Of a DNA stretch of 23,079 bases, positions 8,553-15,738 are shown piece by piece. The DNA is from a virus. The stretch lies in IMG/VR virus record IMGVR_UViG_3300005882_000336, positions 1 through 23,079 of that record. One strand, given 5' to 3'. Position 1 is the first letter of the stretch. Each line of letters begins with the position of its first letter. The notes beneath the pieces were generated by a model. That model was not told where the DNA came from, searched no databases, and saw only the letters and a list, made by a program, of their open reading frames with translations. A program made the translations under genes and the position numbers.

Positions 8553-9323
8553 TCACCACCCGCCGAAGGGCGGTGTCTCCGTCTCGTAGACCAGACCGAA
8601 CTGCTGTCCCGCGGTCTTCGTCGAATCTGCAACTGCAGAAATCTCAAGCTCTATGGGGCTCACGTCGGCGTCATTGAAACCGAGAACGAAATCGCCGCCC
8701 ACTTTCGCCTTCCAGATCTTGACGACCCGGTAGGTTCCGTCCCGTTTTTTGTGAACGAAAACGAGCTGATGTTCAGTAGATTCCGAACCGGCGCCTCCGA
8801 AACCGAAGCCCGATTCATCGTAGGTCACGTAGTCGTAACTCACCAGCACAGTGTCGCCGTCGGCGATATTCACCGAACCCGGAACGCGGCAAATCTGGCC
8901 GTCAAGACGGTCAAGGTAGTAATCGGTTCCCTCCACGAGAGCGCCTGCTTCGGCATCCGTGACGGTGATCGACCCGGTCAAAAACTCGTGGGCCAGCTTG
9001 GTGTTCTTGTTCGCGGTCACCGTCACCGCCTCATCCTCGACGCTGGCACTTCCTGCAGTCGCCGTATACGCGGCGTACTCGTCCATGAGTGACCTGAGCC
9101 TGCTCAGGTTCGCCTCGAGGAGGGAGACATTCGCCACACAGGTCTCTTCCTGGATGATCTTCAGAATCGTCGCGGCGGGAAATCCCGCCTGTTTCTCGTA
9201 ATAGCTCTTGCCGTGGGTGAACTGGACCTCACCCTCGAGCTGCCCAACATCGACACCGTCGATGTACAGTTTCCCGGTCCCAATAATGATGTCATTGGGA
9301 TTCAGTACATTCGCCACATTCAT
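8553..9323 (-). CDS. Major tail tube protein
   Basis: A 256-residue beta-rich protein just upstream of the chaperone genes, the slot of the tail tube subunit. It opens with LNPNDIIIGTGKLYIDGVDVG, a strand-turn pattern common to tube proteins, and has further strands around GEVQFTHG and KVGGDFVLGFNDADVSPIEL near the end. A central segment (~125-170, VEGTDYYLDRLDGQICRVPG) resembles a small added surface domain. The start ATG at 9323 follows GGGGTGA closely. The absence of any sheath-like gene nearby supports a non-contractile tail. Identification is by context plus fold pattern rather than a conserved motif. Confidence 0.85.
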   Translation of the reverse strand: MNVANVLNPNDIIIGTGKLYIDGVDVGQLEGEVQFTHGKSYYEKQAGFPAATILKIIQEETCVANVSLLEANLSRLRSLMDEYAAYTATAGSASVEDEAVTVTANKNTKLAHEFLTGSITVTDAEAGALVEGTDYYLDRLDGQICRVPGSVNIADGDTVLVSYDYVTYDESGFGFGGAGSESTEHQLVFVHKKRDGTYRVVKIWKAKVGGDFVLGFNDADVSPIELEISAVADSTKTAGQQFGLVYETETPPFGGW

Positions 9324-9344
9324 TCACCCCTTTCAGGTGATCCC

Positions 9345-9791
9345 TTACCTCAGTTGCATCGAAACGGTCATGACACCCGGGAAGCGAGGTGCCCATTCGC
9401 CCGTCGTGGCCGGCGCCATTTCCACGGACGTCACGGAATATTCCCGCTCCACCACGTGAATCGCCGCAGCGATCAGCTCTCCAAGATCGTCGGATTCCTT
9501 CGTCCCTCCGACTTCGCGGATGCCCTCTTCTTCGGAGCTTCCATGGATCTTGACCTCCCACCCGAGCGTCAGCGTCGCCGATTCCGGCTTTCCGCCGGCG
9601 CCGTAGATGATGTTTCCCTCCGTGACGATCGCCAGGGGAAGGTCCGTATCCTTCGGGTTCGTGTCCGGGGTACCCCCGATGCCGAGGAAAAGGGAGATGT
9701 CCTTTCCGTAATGCGCCTGACACCAGGCCTGAACGGCCGAATCGTCCCGGATATGCCCGAGCACGCTTCGGGCCAGCTCTCGCAAAGTCAC
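9345..9791 (-). CDS. Probable tail terminator / minor tail protein
   Basis: A 148-residue protein in the place of lambda gpU, between the gp10/neck-type gene and the tube protein. Two GTG codons compete as start: the one at 9797 lies one base from GGGAGG, while the one at 9791 is seven bases away, so 9791 is preferred (MTLRELARSVLGHI). The N-terminal helix is followed by an alternating strand/helix pattern including LPLAIVTEGN and LTLGWEVKIHG, and a long helix LGELIAAAIHVVER, consistent with the alpha/beta tail-terminator fold. Such proteins cap the finished tail and join it to the head. The role is inferred from order and predicted fold. Confidence 0.7.
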   Translation of the reverse strand: MTLRELARSVLGHIRDDSAVQAWCQAHYGKDISLFLGIGGTPDTNPKDTDLPLAIVTEGNIIYGAGGKPESATLTLGWEVKIHGSSEEEGIREVGGTKESDDLGELIAAAIHVVEREYSVTSVEMAPATTGEWAPRFPGVMTVSMQLR

Positions 9792-9803
9792 GGGCACCCC
9801 TCC

Positions 9804-10403
9804 CTAAAACCATCTTTTGACGACCCGGTATTTCCGGGCCGACGTCCTTTTGCTCCTGGATTTGTTCCCAGTCAGGTAGCTCCAGATCTTCTCCTCGATA
9901 TGAGGCGTGATCTTCGACTCGTAGGCCTCGTAGATGGGCCCGATCGTCGGCCTCGCCGGCAGGTCGATGGTTCGTTTGTTCGGGCTGATCCCCACGCCGG
10001 CGGCAAAGTACGCCCGGCGGACCTTTCGCGTCGCCGGACTTCTGGAACCACTCTCGTGCTTTTCGAACAGCTTGACGGCACTCGGGCTCAATGGTCCTAC
10101 CAGAACCGAATTGTCGCCTTTTTGGTACTGATACCCCACCGCCTTGGGCAGCTGACCCAGCCACGGGTACATTCGTTTCGATTGTCCGCCGAACTTCGCT
10201 TCCAGCGGCCGCCGCCTTTTGGCTTCCATTCGTTTCGGGTATCTCTTCCCTCCCGGGGCTCCGGACCGGATACCTTTTTTGATCTCCCGCGAGAGCCACC
10301 AGCCGGTGCTTTTCAGGGCCGACCTGGTGAAATTCGGAAAGGCTTCAGCAGCCCATTCGAGCCACGGGCTCGCCTCGTCGATGACTTCAACGGTGGTCTT
10401 CAC
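9804..10403 (-). CDS. Neck / head-tail completion protein (HK97 gp10-like or morphogenesis type)
   Basis: A 199-residue basic protein starting at a GTG (10403) with GGGGGTGAT upstream. The first helix (PNFTRSALKSTGWWLSREIK) followed by short basic loops and the conserved-looking RPTIGPIYEAYESKITPHIE near the end matches the general layout of gp10/minor-tail and virion-morphogenesis proteins, whose C-terminal half carries an R-P-x-hydrophobic motif before a final helix. It lies between the small head-tail joining gene and the tail terminator, exactly where neck proteins sit. The high Arg/Lys content suits contact with DNA or the acidic portal. Exact family uncertain. Confidence 0.72.
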   Translation of the reverse strand: MKTTVEVIDEASPWLEWAAEAFPNFTRSALKSTGWWLSREIKKGIRSGAPGGKRYPKRMEAKRRRPLEAKFGGQSKRMYPWLGQLPKAVGYQYQKGDNSVLVGPLSPSAVKLFEKHESGSRSPATRKVRRAYFAAGVGISPNKRTIDLPARPTIGPIYEAYESKITPHIEEKIWSYLTGNKSRSKRTSARKYRVVKRWF

Positions 10404-10407
10404 GACA

Positions 10408-10725
10408 TCACCCCCAGGGGTTTTCCTCGGAGACGCAGACGAGACTGTAGGCCCCGGGCAACGGCTGCACCTGAACGACCTTCCAGATCACGCCTTCTGA
10501 ATCCCTGACGACGTCCCCGCGTTGAGGCTTGTCGAGGCCTTCAGCCGACAAAAAAACCGTCGCCCGGGCAGCGCTCCCCTCGGAAGCCATCTCGTTTCCA
10601 GACTCCGGCGCCGCGTCCCTGGCCACAACAGCGGACACCGTAGTGCCGTTTATCTCCACGTCTTCGGCGAACTCCCCACCCACGAGGGTCTCCAAGTCCG
10701 CCCGGACCTGGTCTTTGAAGTTCAT
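10408..10725 (-). CDS. Small head-tail joining protein (FII-like slot)
   Basis: A 105-residue protein starting at ATG 10725, overlapping the previous stop as ATGA. The N-terminal helix (MNFKDQVRADLETLVGGEF) is followed by a compact beta barrel containing RGDVVRDSEGVIWKVVQV and PGAYSLVCVSEENPW. This pattern (helix, strands, a GD.V..dG..W.V strand pair) is typical of lambda FII-like and related stopper or head-closure proteins that seal the portal vestibule after packaging. Position between capsid genes and neck gene agrees. No catalytic motif is seen. Confidence 0.72.
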   Translation of the reverse strand: MNFKDQVRADLETLVGGEFAEDVEINGTTVSAVVARDAAPESGNEMASEGSAARATVFLSAEGLDKPQRGDVVRDSEGVIWKVVQVQPLPGAYSLVCVSEENPWG

Positions 10726-11048
10726 TCAACACCCTTCTTCCCGGACCCCCTTTTTCTCGGCTTTTTCGTCTTGGCCTTGCCGGACGGTTTCTTTTCGGTC
10801 TCTTCAGCCTCCGTCACCTGTTTCTCAGGTGCAGTCTCGGCAGGTTCCGCCTCGACTTCCGCTTTTTCCGCCACAGGTTCCGGATCTTTTGCGACAGTTT
10901 TTTTCGGTTCATCTCTGGCTTCAGGAACTCGTTCGGCATACCCTTTTTCGATCAGCCGTTTCTCCTCTTCAGGAGAAAGCCCGGGGACGAGATCCCCGGG
11001 CAGGTAGAGGGCCCTGAGCGATCTGAGGCGTTTCAGGGCCCGTATCAT
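10722..11048 (-). CDS. Small capsid-adjacent protein with Lys/Glu-rich tail
   Basis: A 108-residue protein. The start chosen is ATG 11048, which overlaps the major capsid stop as TGATG; an open stretch further upstream lies inside the capsid gene and is ignored. Residues ~1-42 form a small module with YLPGDLVPGLSPEEEKRLIE, a P-G-x-hydrophobic then E/K-helix pattern seen in many short proteins encoded next to capsid or head-decoration genes. From ~45 to the end the protein is low-complexity, alternating Glu/Ala/Pro and Lys/Arg, and probably disordered. Possibly an accessory head protein; function unproven. Confidence 0.65.
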   Translation of the reverse strand: MIRALKRLRSLRALYLPGDLVPGLSPEEEKRLIEKGYAERVPEARDEPKKTVAKDPEPVAEKAEVEAEPAETAPEKQVTEAEETEKKPSGKAKTKKPRKRGSGKKGVE

Positions 11049-12076
11049 CAGGAGATCACCTCGACCACGTAGAAGGCGTCGACCTGGGTCGGCACCGGCA
11101 GGGGCCGGCTTTGAAGCTGTACCCACCTCACGACGGGATCATCATCGACCCAGCTGCGGGGTACCCTGTTCGCCATGTAGGTAACCATCTGGCCGGATTC
11201 GTCCTTCGTGATGACGGCCCCGTAGTTCATGACCGTCTGGGCCCTGGTGGATCCGAGAAGGACCTTCTTCTCCGGAACCATGGGCTGCTGGGTCCCGGTG
11301 TCGTCCACGTACCATTCGAGGTATGAGTAGACGTCGAGGCCGAGCTCGTTGATGTGCCCCAGGTAGGTCGCCCCGTTGGGAAGCTGTTTCGGATCGATCT
11401 GTCCCGTGTTGATGAGGCGCTTGTCGAGTAGGTTCTGCACCTTGGCGTGATTCAGAAAATACGGCACGACATCGGGCGCCAGGATGCAGACGTCGGGGTT
11501 CACGCCCGACCCTTTCACGACCTCACCGAAGAACAGGCGGAGCGTATCCAGCGGGTTCGACGCATCGGCGCTCCAGAGCGCATTCCCTATCAGCGTGTCC
11601 GATGGAACGGAGAAATCGATCTCGTAGCTGATGCCCTCGCCCTCCACGGCGATCTTCCCCGCGAAAAGCGCCTGCGCGCACATCCACTCTTCCCGTCGAA
11701 TGATGGCGTCGTCGAGCTCGGCCAGATCCTTCCCGAGCTTCACCGCGGCCCGCTCGTCGGGAGACATGCCCGAATAGAGGGCTTCCCCGGGCAGCCGGTT
11801 CAGGATGTCCTCCGCGGTGGTCTGCTTTTTGGGCTTCAAAAGCGGCGCCTCGAAGGTGTGAGTCGTGAAGCCCTGGTTCGCCAGGACCTTACCGGCCAGA
11901 ACGGGCGAGACGAAGGGCGCCATTTTCCGCGTACCCTTTTGGATATCAACATCCACCTTCGACGTGTCCGAATATTCCACATCCCTGAAGAACATGTCCC
12001 GGATGAATGTCTTCGGCGCCGGTCTCTGTTCCAGGGCTTTGAGCATGGTGCGCGTTTCAAAAATGCTGATGGGCAT
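11048..12076 (-). CDS. Major capsid protein, lambda gpE family
   Basis: A 342-residue protein, essentially the size of lambda gpE (341), and the shell subunit. It opens MPISIFETRTMLKALEQRP and continues with FIRDMFFRDVEYSDT, a beta strand (DVDIQKGTRKMAPFVSP), the extended E-loop-like segment, then helices (VKLGKDLAELDDAIIRREEW), the usual order in this family. The later VCILAPDVVPYFLNHAKVQ and the C-terminal PVVRWVQLQSRPLPV strand also fit. ATG 12076 follows GGGGGTG. It stands directly after the decoration protein gene and before the small acidic/basic protein, as in lambda-type heads. Confidence 0.92.
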   Translation of the reverse strand: MPISIFETRTMLKALEQRPAPKTFIRDMFFRDVEYSDTSKVDVDIQKGTRKMAPFVSPVLAGKVLANQGFTTHTFEAPLLKPKKQTTAEDILNRLPGEALYSGMSPDERAAVKLGKDLAELDDAIIRREEWMCAQALFAGKIAVEGEGISYEIDFSVPSDTLIGNALWSADASNPLDTLRLFFGEVVKGSGVNPDVCILAPDVVPYFLNHAKVQNLLDKRLINTGQIDPKQLPNGATYLGHINELGLDVYSYLEWYVDDTGTQQPMVPEKKVLLGSTRAQTVMNYGAVITKDESGQMVTYMANRVPRSWVDDDPVVRWVQLQSRPLPVPTQVDAFYVVEVIS

Positions 12077-12089
12077 TCATGCCACCCCC

Positions 12090-12731
12090 TTATCCAATCG
12101 TCTTGAGGAAGATCCCGAGAGCCCGAAGGGCGTCGCGATGCGTATCCGCACCGTCGCTGCCTCCGAAGGTCAGGGCATCTTCGTTGAATTCGCCCGTCAG
12201 GTAGACCGGTGCGGGCTTGTCCTCTTCCGTGGCATCCACGTCATCGGCGAGGATCGCCACGGGATTCGCGCTGCCGTCCACGCTCGCGCTGTCGACGAGC
12301 TTTGCGTATCCGGACCCGGCCGCCACCGGAATGGAAAAGCTGTCTCCCACCGCAAAATCGGAAGCGGTCGCATTCCCGATGGTGAATTCCAGGTGCCCGT
12401 TCGCGTAGGCCACCCCCTGCACCGCATCTTCAAGGCGCGACCCGTCGGGTGCGTAAACGGCGAAGACCGCATCGTTCGCACCGGCTTCAGACGGTGCCGC
12501 GGTACAAGCCAGCGCATAGCTTCCGATCTTCGCCTCAGCACCGAGGGCGACCCCGGTAACCTCGCCGTCACCATTGTTTGTTCCGGTGACGACCGAGCCT
12601 ATGGCCTTCGTCATCTTGCCCAGCACGGACCCGAGGGAAAGATTCTGGCCAGACGCCAGGGTCATCTTTCCGGACACGATGGGCATGGAACTTCCGGCAA
12701 ACAGATTCGCCGGCGTGTAAGTTTCACTCAT
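12090..12731 (-). CDS. Head decoration protein (lambda gpD family) with inserted domain
   Basis: A 213-residue capsid-stabilising protein. The N-terminus (MPIVSGKMTLASGQNLSLGSV) and C-terminus (PVYLTGEFNEDALTF, then ALRALGIFLKTIG) match the gpD-type decoration family, whose usual length is ~110-130. Between them, residues ~48-150 form an extra beta-rich, Gly/Ala-rich domain (GEVTGVALGAEAKIGSYALA through GHLEFTIGNATASDFAVGDS) likely projecting from the capsid. The start ATG 12731 has GGGGTG eight bases upstream. Next to the major capsid gene, as expected for proteins that trimerise on the expanded shell. Confidence 0.88.
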   Translation of the reverse strand: MSETYTPANLFAGSSMPIVSGKMTLASGQNLSLGSVLGKMTKAIGSVVTGTNNGDGEVTGVALGAEAKIGSYALACTAAPSEAGANDAVFAVYAPDGSRLEDAVQGVAYANGHLEFTIGNATASDFAVGDSFSIPVAAGSGYAKLVDSASVDGSANPVAILADDVDATEEDKPAPVYLTGEFNEDALTFGGSDGADTHRDALRALGIFLKTIG

Positions 12732-12764
12732 TTCACGTTCACCCCTTTTCTGTCATTTCGCGGC

Positions 12765-13133
12765 CTACCGCCGCTTGAACGCCAAGGCGATCTTCGATGC
12801 CTGGGCCGTGACTTCGTCCTCTTCGCCCTTTCCGGCGTCGAGTTCCGTCGCCCCGGGCGCCACGCCCTCGAGGGCCTTCGCGTCCTGACGCAGGCTTTCG
12901 AGCACTTTTTCGCCCCGTTCCTTCTGGGCCTTGATGATCGCAACGGCCACGTCCTCAGGCTGGACTGGCTCCTCAAACTTCGCCTTAGTCACGATCTCAT
13001 CGAAACCCTTCACCGCCAGATCCTCGATGGCTCTGATCCGCTCCCGCTCCTGCTTTGCCCCTTCCGTTCTGGCCTGGTTTCGGATTTCCTCCAGGAGCTC
13101 GGGATACTGTTCCGCCAGCTCTTCAAGGTTCAT
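12765..13133 (-). CDS. Nested in-frame scaffold protein (Nu3-like arrangement)
   Basis: The ATG at 13133, in the same frame as the protease, is preceded by AAGGAGG with a seven-base spacer, one of the best ribosome-binding sites in the window. It would yield a separate 122-residue protein beginning MNLEELAEQYPELLEE, entirely charged helix: Glu/Lys/Arg/Gln-rich to ~85, then a short Gly/Glu linker and basic C-terminus (ASKIALAFKRR) of the kind that grips capsid subunits. Lambda Nu3 is produced exactly this way from the 3' end of C. Independent expression is inferred from the ribosome-binding site and architecture. Confidence 0.8.
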   Translation of the reverse strand: MNLEELAEQYPELLEEIRNQARTEGAKQERERIRAIEDLAVKGFDEIVTKAKFEEPVQPEDVAVAIIKAQKERGEKVLESLRQDAKALEGVAPGATELDAGKGEEDEVTAQASKIALAFKRR

Positions 13134-13862
13134 TTCCTTTCCTCCTTCCGGTTCAATCGTTTCGCCGCTTTCAGGCCTTTCGGCTTGAGCGGCCGGCAAG
13201 GCCGCCACTTTCTTCTTCATCTCCGCCGGCTGCTTGAGCGATTCCAGGGAAAGCCGCGCCTCGCCGGTTTCGGACTTGACCACCAGCTGCCGGCCGCGAA
13301 GGGATGCCGCAATCTGCCCTTCCCCTTCGATCTCGTCGATGAAACCCCAATCCAAGGCATCCCGGGCCGTCATCCAGGTCTCGGCCTCCATGAGCTCGAT
13401 TATGTCGTTTCTCTCAAGCCCTGTTTTGTCCTGGTAGGCGGAAATGATCGTCTCCGTGATGGTGTCGAGGACCTCTGCCGTCTTCCGCATTTCATCTGCG
13501 TCGCCGATTGCGAGCCCCCAGGGGTTATGGACCATCATGAGCGCGTTTTTCGGCATGATGACCCTGTCTCCAGCCATGGCGATGACGCTCGCGATGGATG
13601 CGGCGAGACCATCGATATAGACCGTCACCGTCGCCGGATGCCGCTTGAGCGTCGAATAGATGGCCTGACCGGCGAAAACGTATCCGCCCGACGAGTTGAT
13701 CCGAACCCGGATCTCCTGTATGGCCCCGAGCTTTTTCAGTTCTTCTGCAAACTCCTTCGCCCCGACGCCACCCCATGATTCGTCCTCGTCGATCACCCCG
13801 TAAAGCAGCAGTTCCGCCACCCCGTTTTCCTGCGCCCTGAAACTCCAGAAACGTTTCGGCAT
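12765..13862 (-). CDS. ClpP-type head maturation protease with C-terminal scaffold region
   Basis: A 365-residue protein. The start ATG 13862 follows a very strong GGAGGGAGGGAGG stretch; longer upstream readings run into the portal gene. Residues ~10-190 are the ClpP/crotonase-fold protease: INSSGG near 55-60, the nucleophile region DGLAASIAS (Ser89 likely) and MMVHNPWG (His112). The third catalytic residue is less certain, in the 150-175 segment. From ~244 on the chain is charged and helical (YPELLEEIRNQARTEGAKQE), a scaffolding-type domain that also has its own start inside the gene. It processes the procapsid, as lambda gpC does, and lies between portal and decoration protein. Confidence 0.92.
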   Translation of the reverse strand: MPKRFWSFRAQENGVAELLLYGVIDEDESWGGVGAKEFAEELKKLGAIQEIRVRINSSGGYVFAGQAIYSTLKRHPATVTVYIDGLAASIASVIAMAGDRVIMPKNALMMVHNPWGLAIGDADEMRKTAEVLDTITETIISAYQDKTGLERNDIIELMEAETWMTARDALDWGFIDEIEGEGQIAASLRGRQLVVKSETGEARLSLESLKQPAEMKKKVAALPAAQAERPESGETIEPEGGKEMNLEELAEQYPELLEEIRNQARTEGAKQERERIRAIEDLAVKGFDEIVTKAKFEEPVQPEDVAVAIIKAQKERGEKVLESLRQDAKALEGVAPGATELDAGKGEEDEVTAQASKIALAFKRR

Positions 13863-13914
13863 TTCCTCCCTCCCTCCTGCTGTATATCGATCGGGGCCCT
13901 CTTTGCCCCTTTCC

Positions 13915-15498
13915 TTACGTTGTCGTGGTGTCGCCTTCGGTGGCATCGTCATCCCTCTCTTCTGGCATCGGCTCGGACGGTCCGAATCCCGCCTCCCGGC
14001 GCATCCGTTCCTCCTTAACGCGCTGCGCATGGAAGGCCTCCCAGTCGCCGCCGGTCATCTCGGCAGTCTCGCGGGTTCGTGTGCTGAAGCCTTCATCGAC
14101 GCGAATCTTCGCGGCCTTGGCCTCCTTCAGAGGATCCAGCTGCCCCTGGGTCGGCCCGTTCCAGTCGGCCCTCGTGTAGGCCCACCGGACCAACGGGTCA
14201 TCAAAAAAGCCCGGGGCTTCGAGATACCCCCGGGCTACCGCTTCGGTGACGAACTCTTCGTAGATCGGCTGGCACTTCATGGCTGCCAGCCATGCCCTCC
14301 GGACCTTGAAAAACTTCCAGGCCTCCAGGAGCGCTCCCCTCGAGGCCGAATAGCTGGACGAAAAATGCTTGATCAGGACCTCGTAGGGCAGATCCAGGGC
14401 GGCTCCGACCTGCCGGCAGATCGAGGCCACGAAGCTCTCGAAATTAGAGTTCGGCCGGCTCGGGCTCGCCGTGGTGACGTCCTCTCCCGGAGCAAGCCCC
14501 ACGACGGACCCGTTGCCGAGCTCTATAGTGGTCGCATCGTCGGCATCCACCTGGTCTTCCAGTGGGATCGCCTCGCCGAGAGATTCCGCGCCCGGTGCAG
14601 GCGTCTTGACGAAAACCGTAAAGTACCCGCTTACTACAGCCGCGACGAGTTCCGCCTCCTTGTACCTGCTGAGCTGCTTCAGGTCCCCGATCACCGGAGC
14701 CAGGACGGGAACCCCGCGGCGCTGCTCGATGCGTTCCGGATCTATGAGGTGCAGGATATTCCGTCTGCCCGAATCCTTACCGAAGGCCTCCAGGCGTTCG
14801 TATTTGATCTGTCCAGTCCCGCTTCCCGCGGGATGCCGGTTCGCGATCCAGTAGGCTTGAGGGCACCCGTTTTCGTCGACCTCGACGCCCCCGAGCACGT
14901 CCGCATCCTTCGGCTTCGGCGATGGGTCGCCGACCCGGTCCGATTCGAGCAGGCGGACCCGAAGGTCAAAGAGGCTCCCGTCCCTGGGAACCATGGGAAG
15001 CAAGACGAAGGCGTCACCGTTCATGAGGACAGAGAGCATGGCAAGGCCCTGGAGCATTCCGAAGGTGTGCAGCCGCCGGATATCGCATTCTGCTGACCCG
15101 GCCCAGTAGGTCCAGAGTTCCTCCACACGACGCTCCCATTCGCTCTTTTTGTCCTCCGTCAGACCGAGAATGTCGTTTCGAATCATGGCGTTCGGAACCA
15201 GCCCCGGTCCGACGACATTCGTCCGGATCGTCTTCAGGGCCCCCGTGGCAAGGGACTCCCCCATCCAGAGGTCCCGCGAACGTTCCCGGAGCTTGGCCAG
15301 ATTCTTGACGATGTCGTCATCCGGATCCCCGGCCTGTGTCCGCCACCCACGAAGGATCTTTTTGACCACGCTCGCTCCGTGCTGGTCGTAGCCCTTGTTC
15401 ATGAACCGCCGTATCGTGCTCACACGGACCCTGGCGGCAAGGCGCTTTTCCTCACGCTCCGGCGACACGATCCCCACAAGCCTATCGACGATGCTCAT
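13915..15498 (-). CDS. Portal protein, lambda gpB family
   Basis: A 527-residue protein forming the dodecameric DNA gateway. The ATG at 15498 overlaps the upstream stop as TGATG and has GAGGGA seven bases before it; a GTG one codon earlier is also possible. Family signs: N-terminal ARVRVSTIRRFMNKGYDQHG, the LREIRS-like LAKLRERSRDLWMGES, IRTNVVGPGLVPNA, and near residues 395-430 SYSASRGALLEAWKFFKVRR, followed by Pro-rich and acidic C-terminus (ERDDDATEGDTTTT). The family is cleaved or interacts with the protease encoded next. No truncation seen. Confidence 0.93.
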   Translation of the reverse strand: MSIVDRLVGIVSPEREEKRLAARVRVSTIRRFMNKGYDQHGASVVKKILRGWRTQAGDPDDDIVKNLAKLRERSRDLWMGESLATGALKTIRTNVVGPGLVPNAMIRNDILGLTEDKKSEWERRVEELWTYWAGSAECDIRRLHTFGMLQGLAMLSVLMNGDAFVLLPMVPRDGSLFDLRVRLLESDRVGDPSPKPKDADVLGGVEVDENGCPQAYWIANRHPAGSGTGQIKYERLEAFGKDSGRRNILHLIDPERIEQRRGVPVLAPVIGDLKQLSRYKEAELVAAVVSGYFTVFVKTPAPGAESLGEAIPLEDQVDADDATTIELGNGSVVGLAPGEDVTTASPSRPNSNFESFVASICRQVGAALDLPYEVLIKHFSSSYSASRGALLEAWKFFKVRRAWLAAMKCQPIYEEFVTEAVARGYLEAPGFFDDPLVRWAYTRADWNGPTQGQLDPLKEAKAAKIRVDEGFSTRTRETAEMTGGDWEAFHAQRVKEERMRREAGFGPSEPMPEERDDDATEGDTTTT

Positions 15499-15728
15499 CA
15501 CAGATCCCTCGGAACGACGCGGAAGATTTTCGGGCCGCTCTTTCGGCCGGTCGTAAGCCGCGCCACCTCAGCACGCCAGAAATTGATCCGGTCCCGTACG
15601 GTCTGAAGGTCCGCACGCGTCAGCGAATAGCCGTTCATGTTGTAGGACTGGCCCGTCGCAAGGGCCCGCTCGGCCGCCAGCCAATCGTCCAGGTGCTGCT
15701 GTGCTTCAGTCAGTGTCCATTCGGCCAT
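15498..15728 (-). CDS. Small phage head protein (DUF6148-like, gpW slot)
   Basis: A 76-residue protein. The ATG at 15728 with AGGGGTG just upstream is preferred over a start 18 codons earlier that would lie inside the terminase gene. The sequence WTLTEAQQHLDDWLAAERAL, then SYNMNGYSLTRADLQTVRDR and a final helix, has the two-helix plus beta-hairpin layout of the small gpW-like/DUF6148 proteins that lie between terminase and portal in many siphophages. In lambda the equivalent gpW joins head and tail, but this family has not been shown here to do so. Confidence 0.8.
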   Translation of the reverse strand: MAEWTLTEAQQHLDDWLAAERALATGQSYNMNGYSLTRADLQTVRDRINFWRAEVARLTTGRKSGPKIFRVVPRDL

Positions 15729-15738
15729 GTTTTCACCC

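Noticed and set aside
9292-10299. A 335-codon minus-strand frame
   Set aside because: It overlaps two coupled head-tail genes in another frame, is dominated by Gly, Arg and Glu, and shows no start signal.
9213-10508. A 431-codon plus-strand open frame over the neck and tail-terminator genes
   Set aside because: Antisense to well-supported head-tail genes, with Arg/Pro/His-rich composition and no domain.
11865-13778. A 637-codon open frame on the plus strand
   Set aside because: It lies wholly antisense to the capsid, decoration and protease genes, is rich in Arg, Gly, His and Leu as expected of a shadow frame in GC-rich DNA, and has no ribosome-binding site or recognisable motif.
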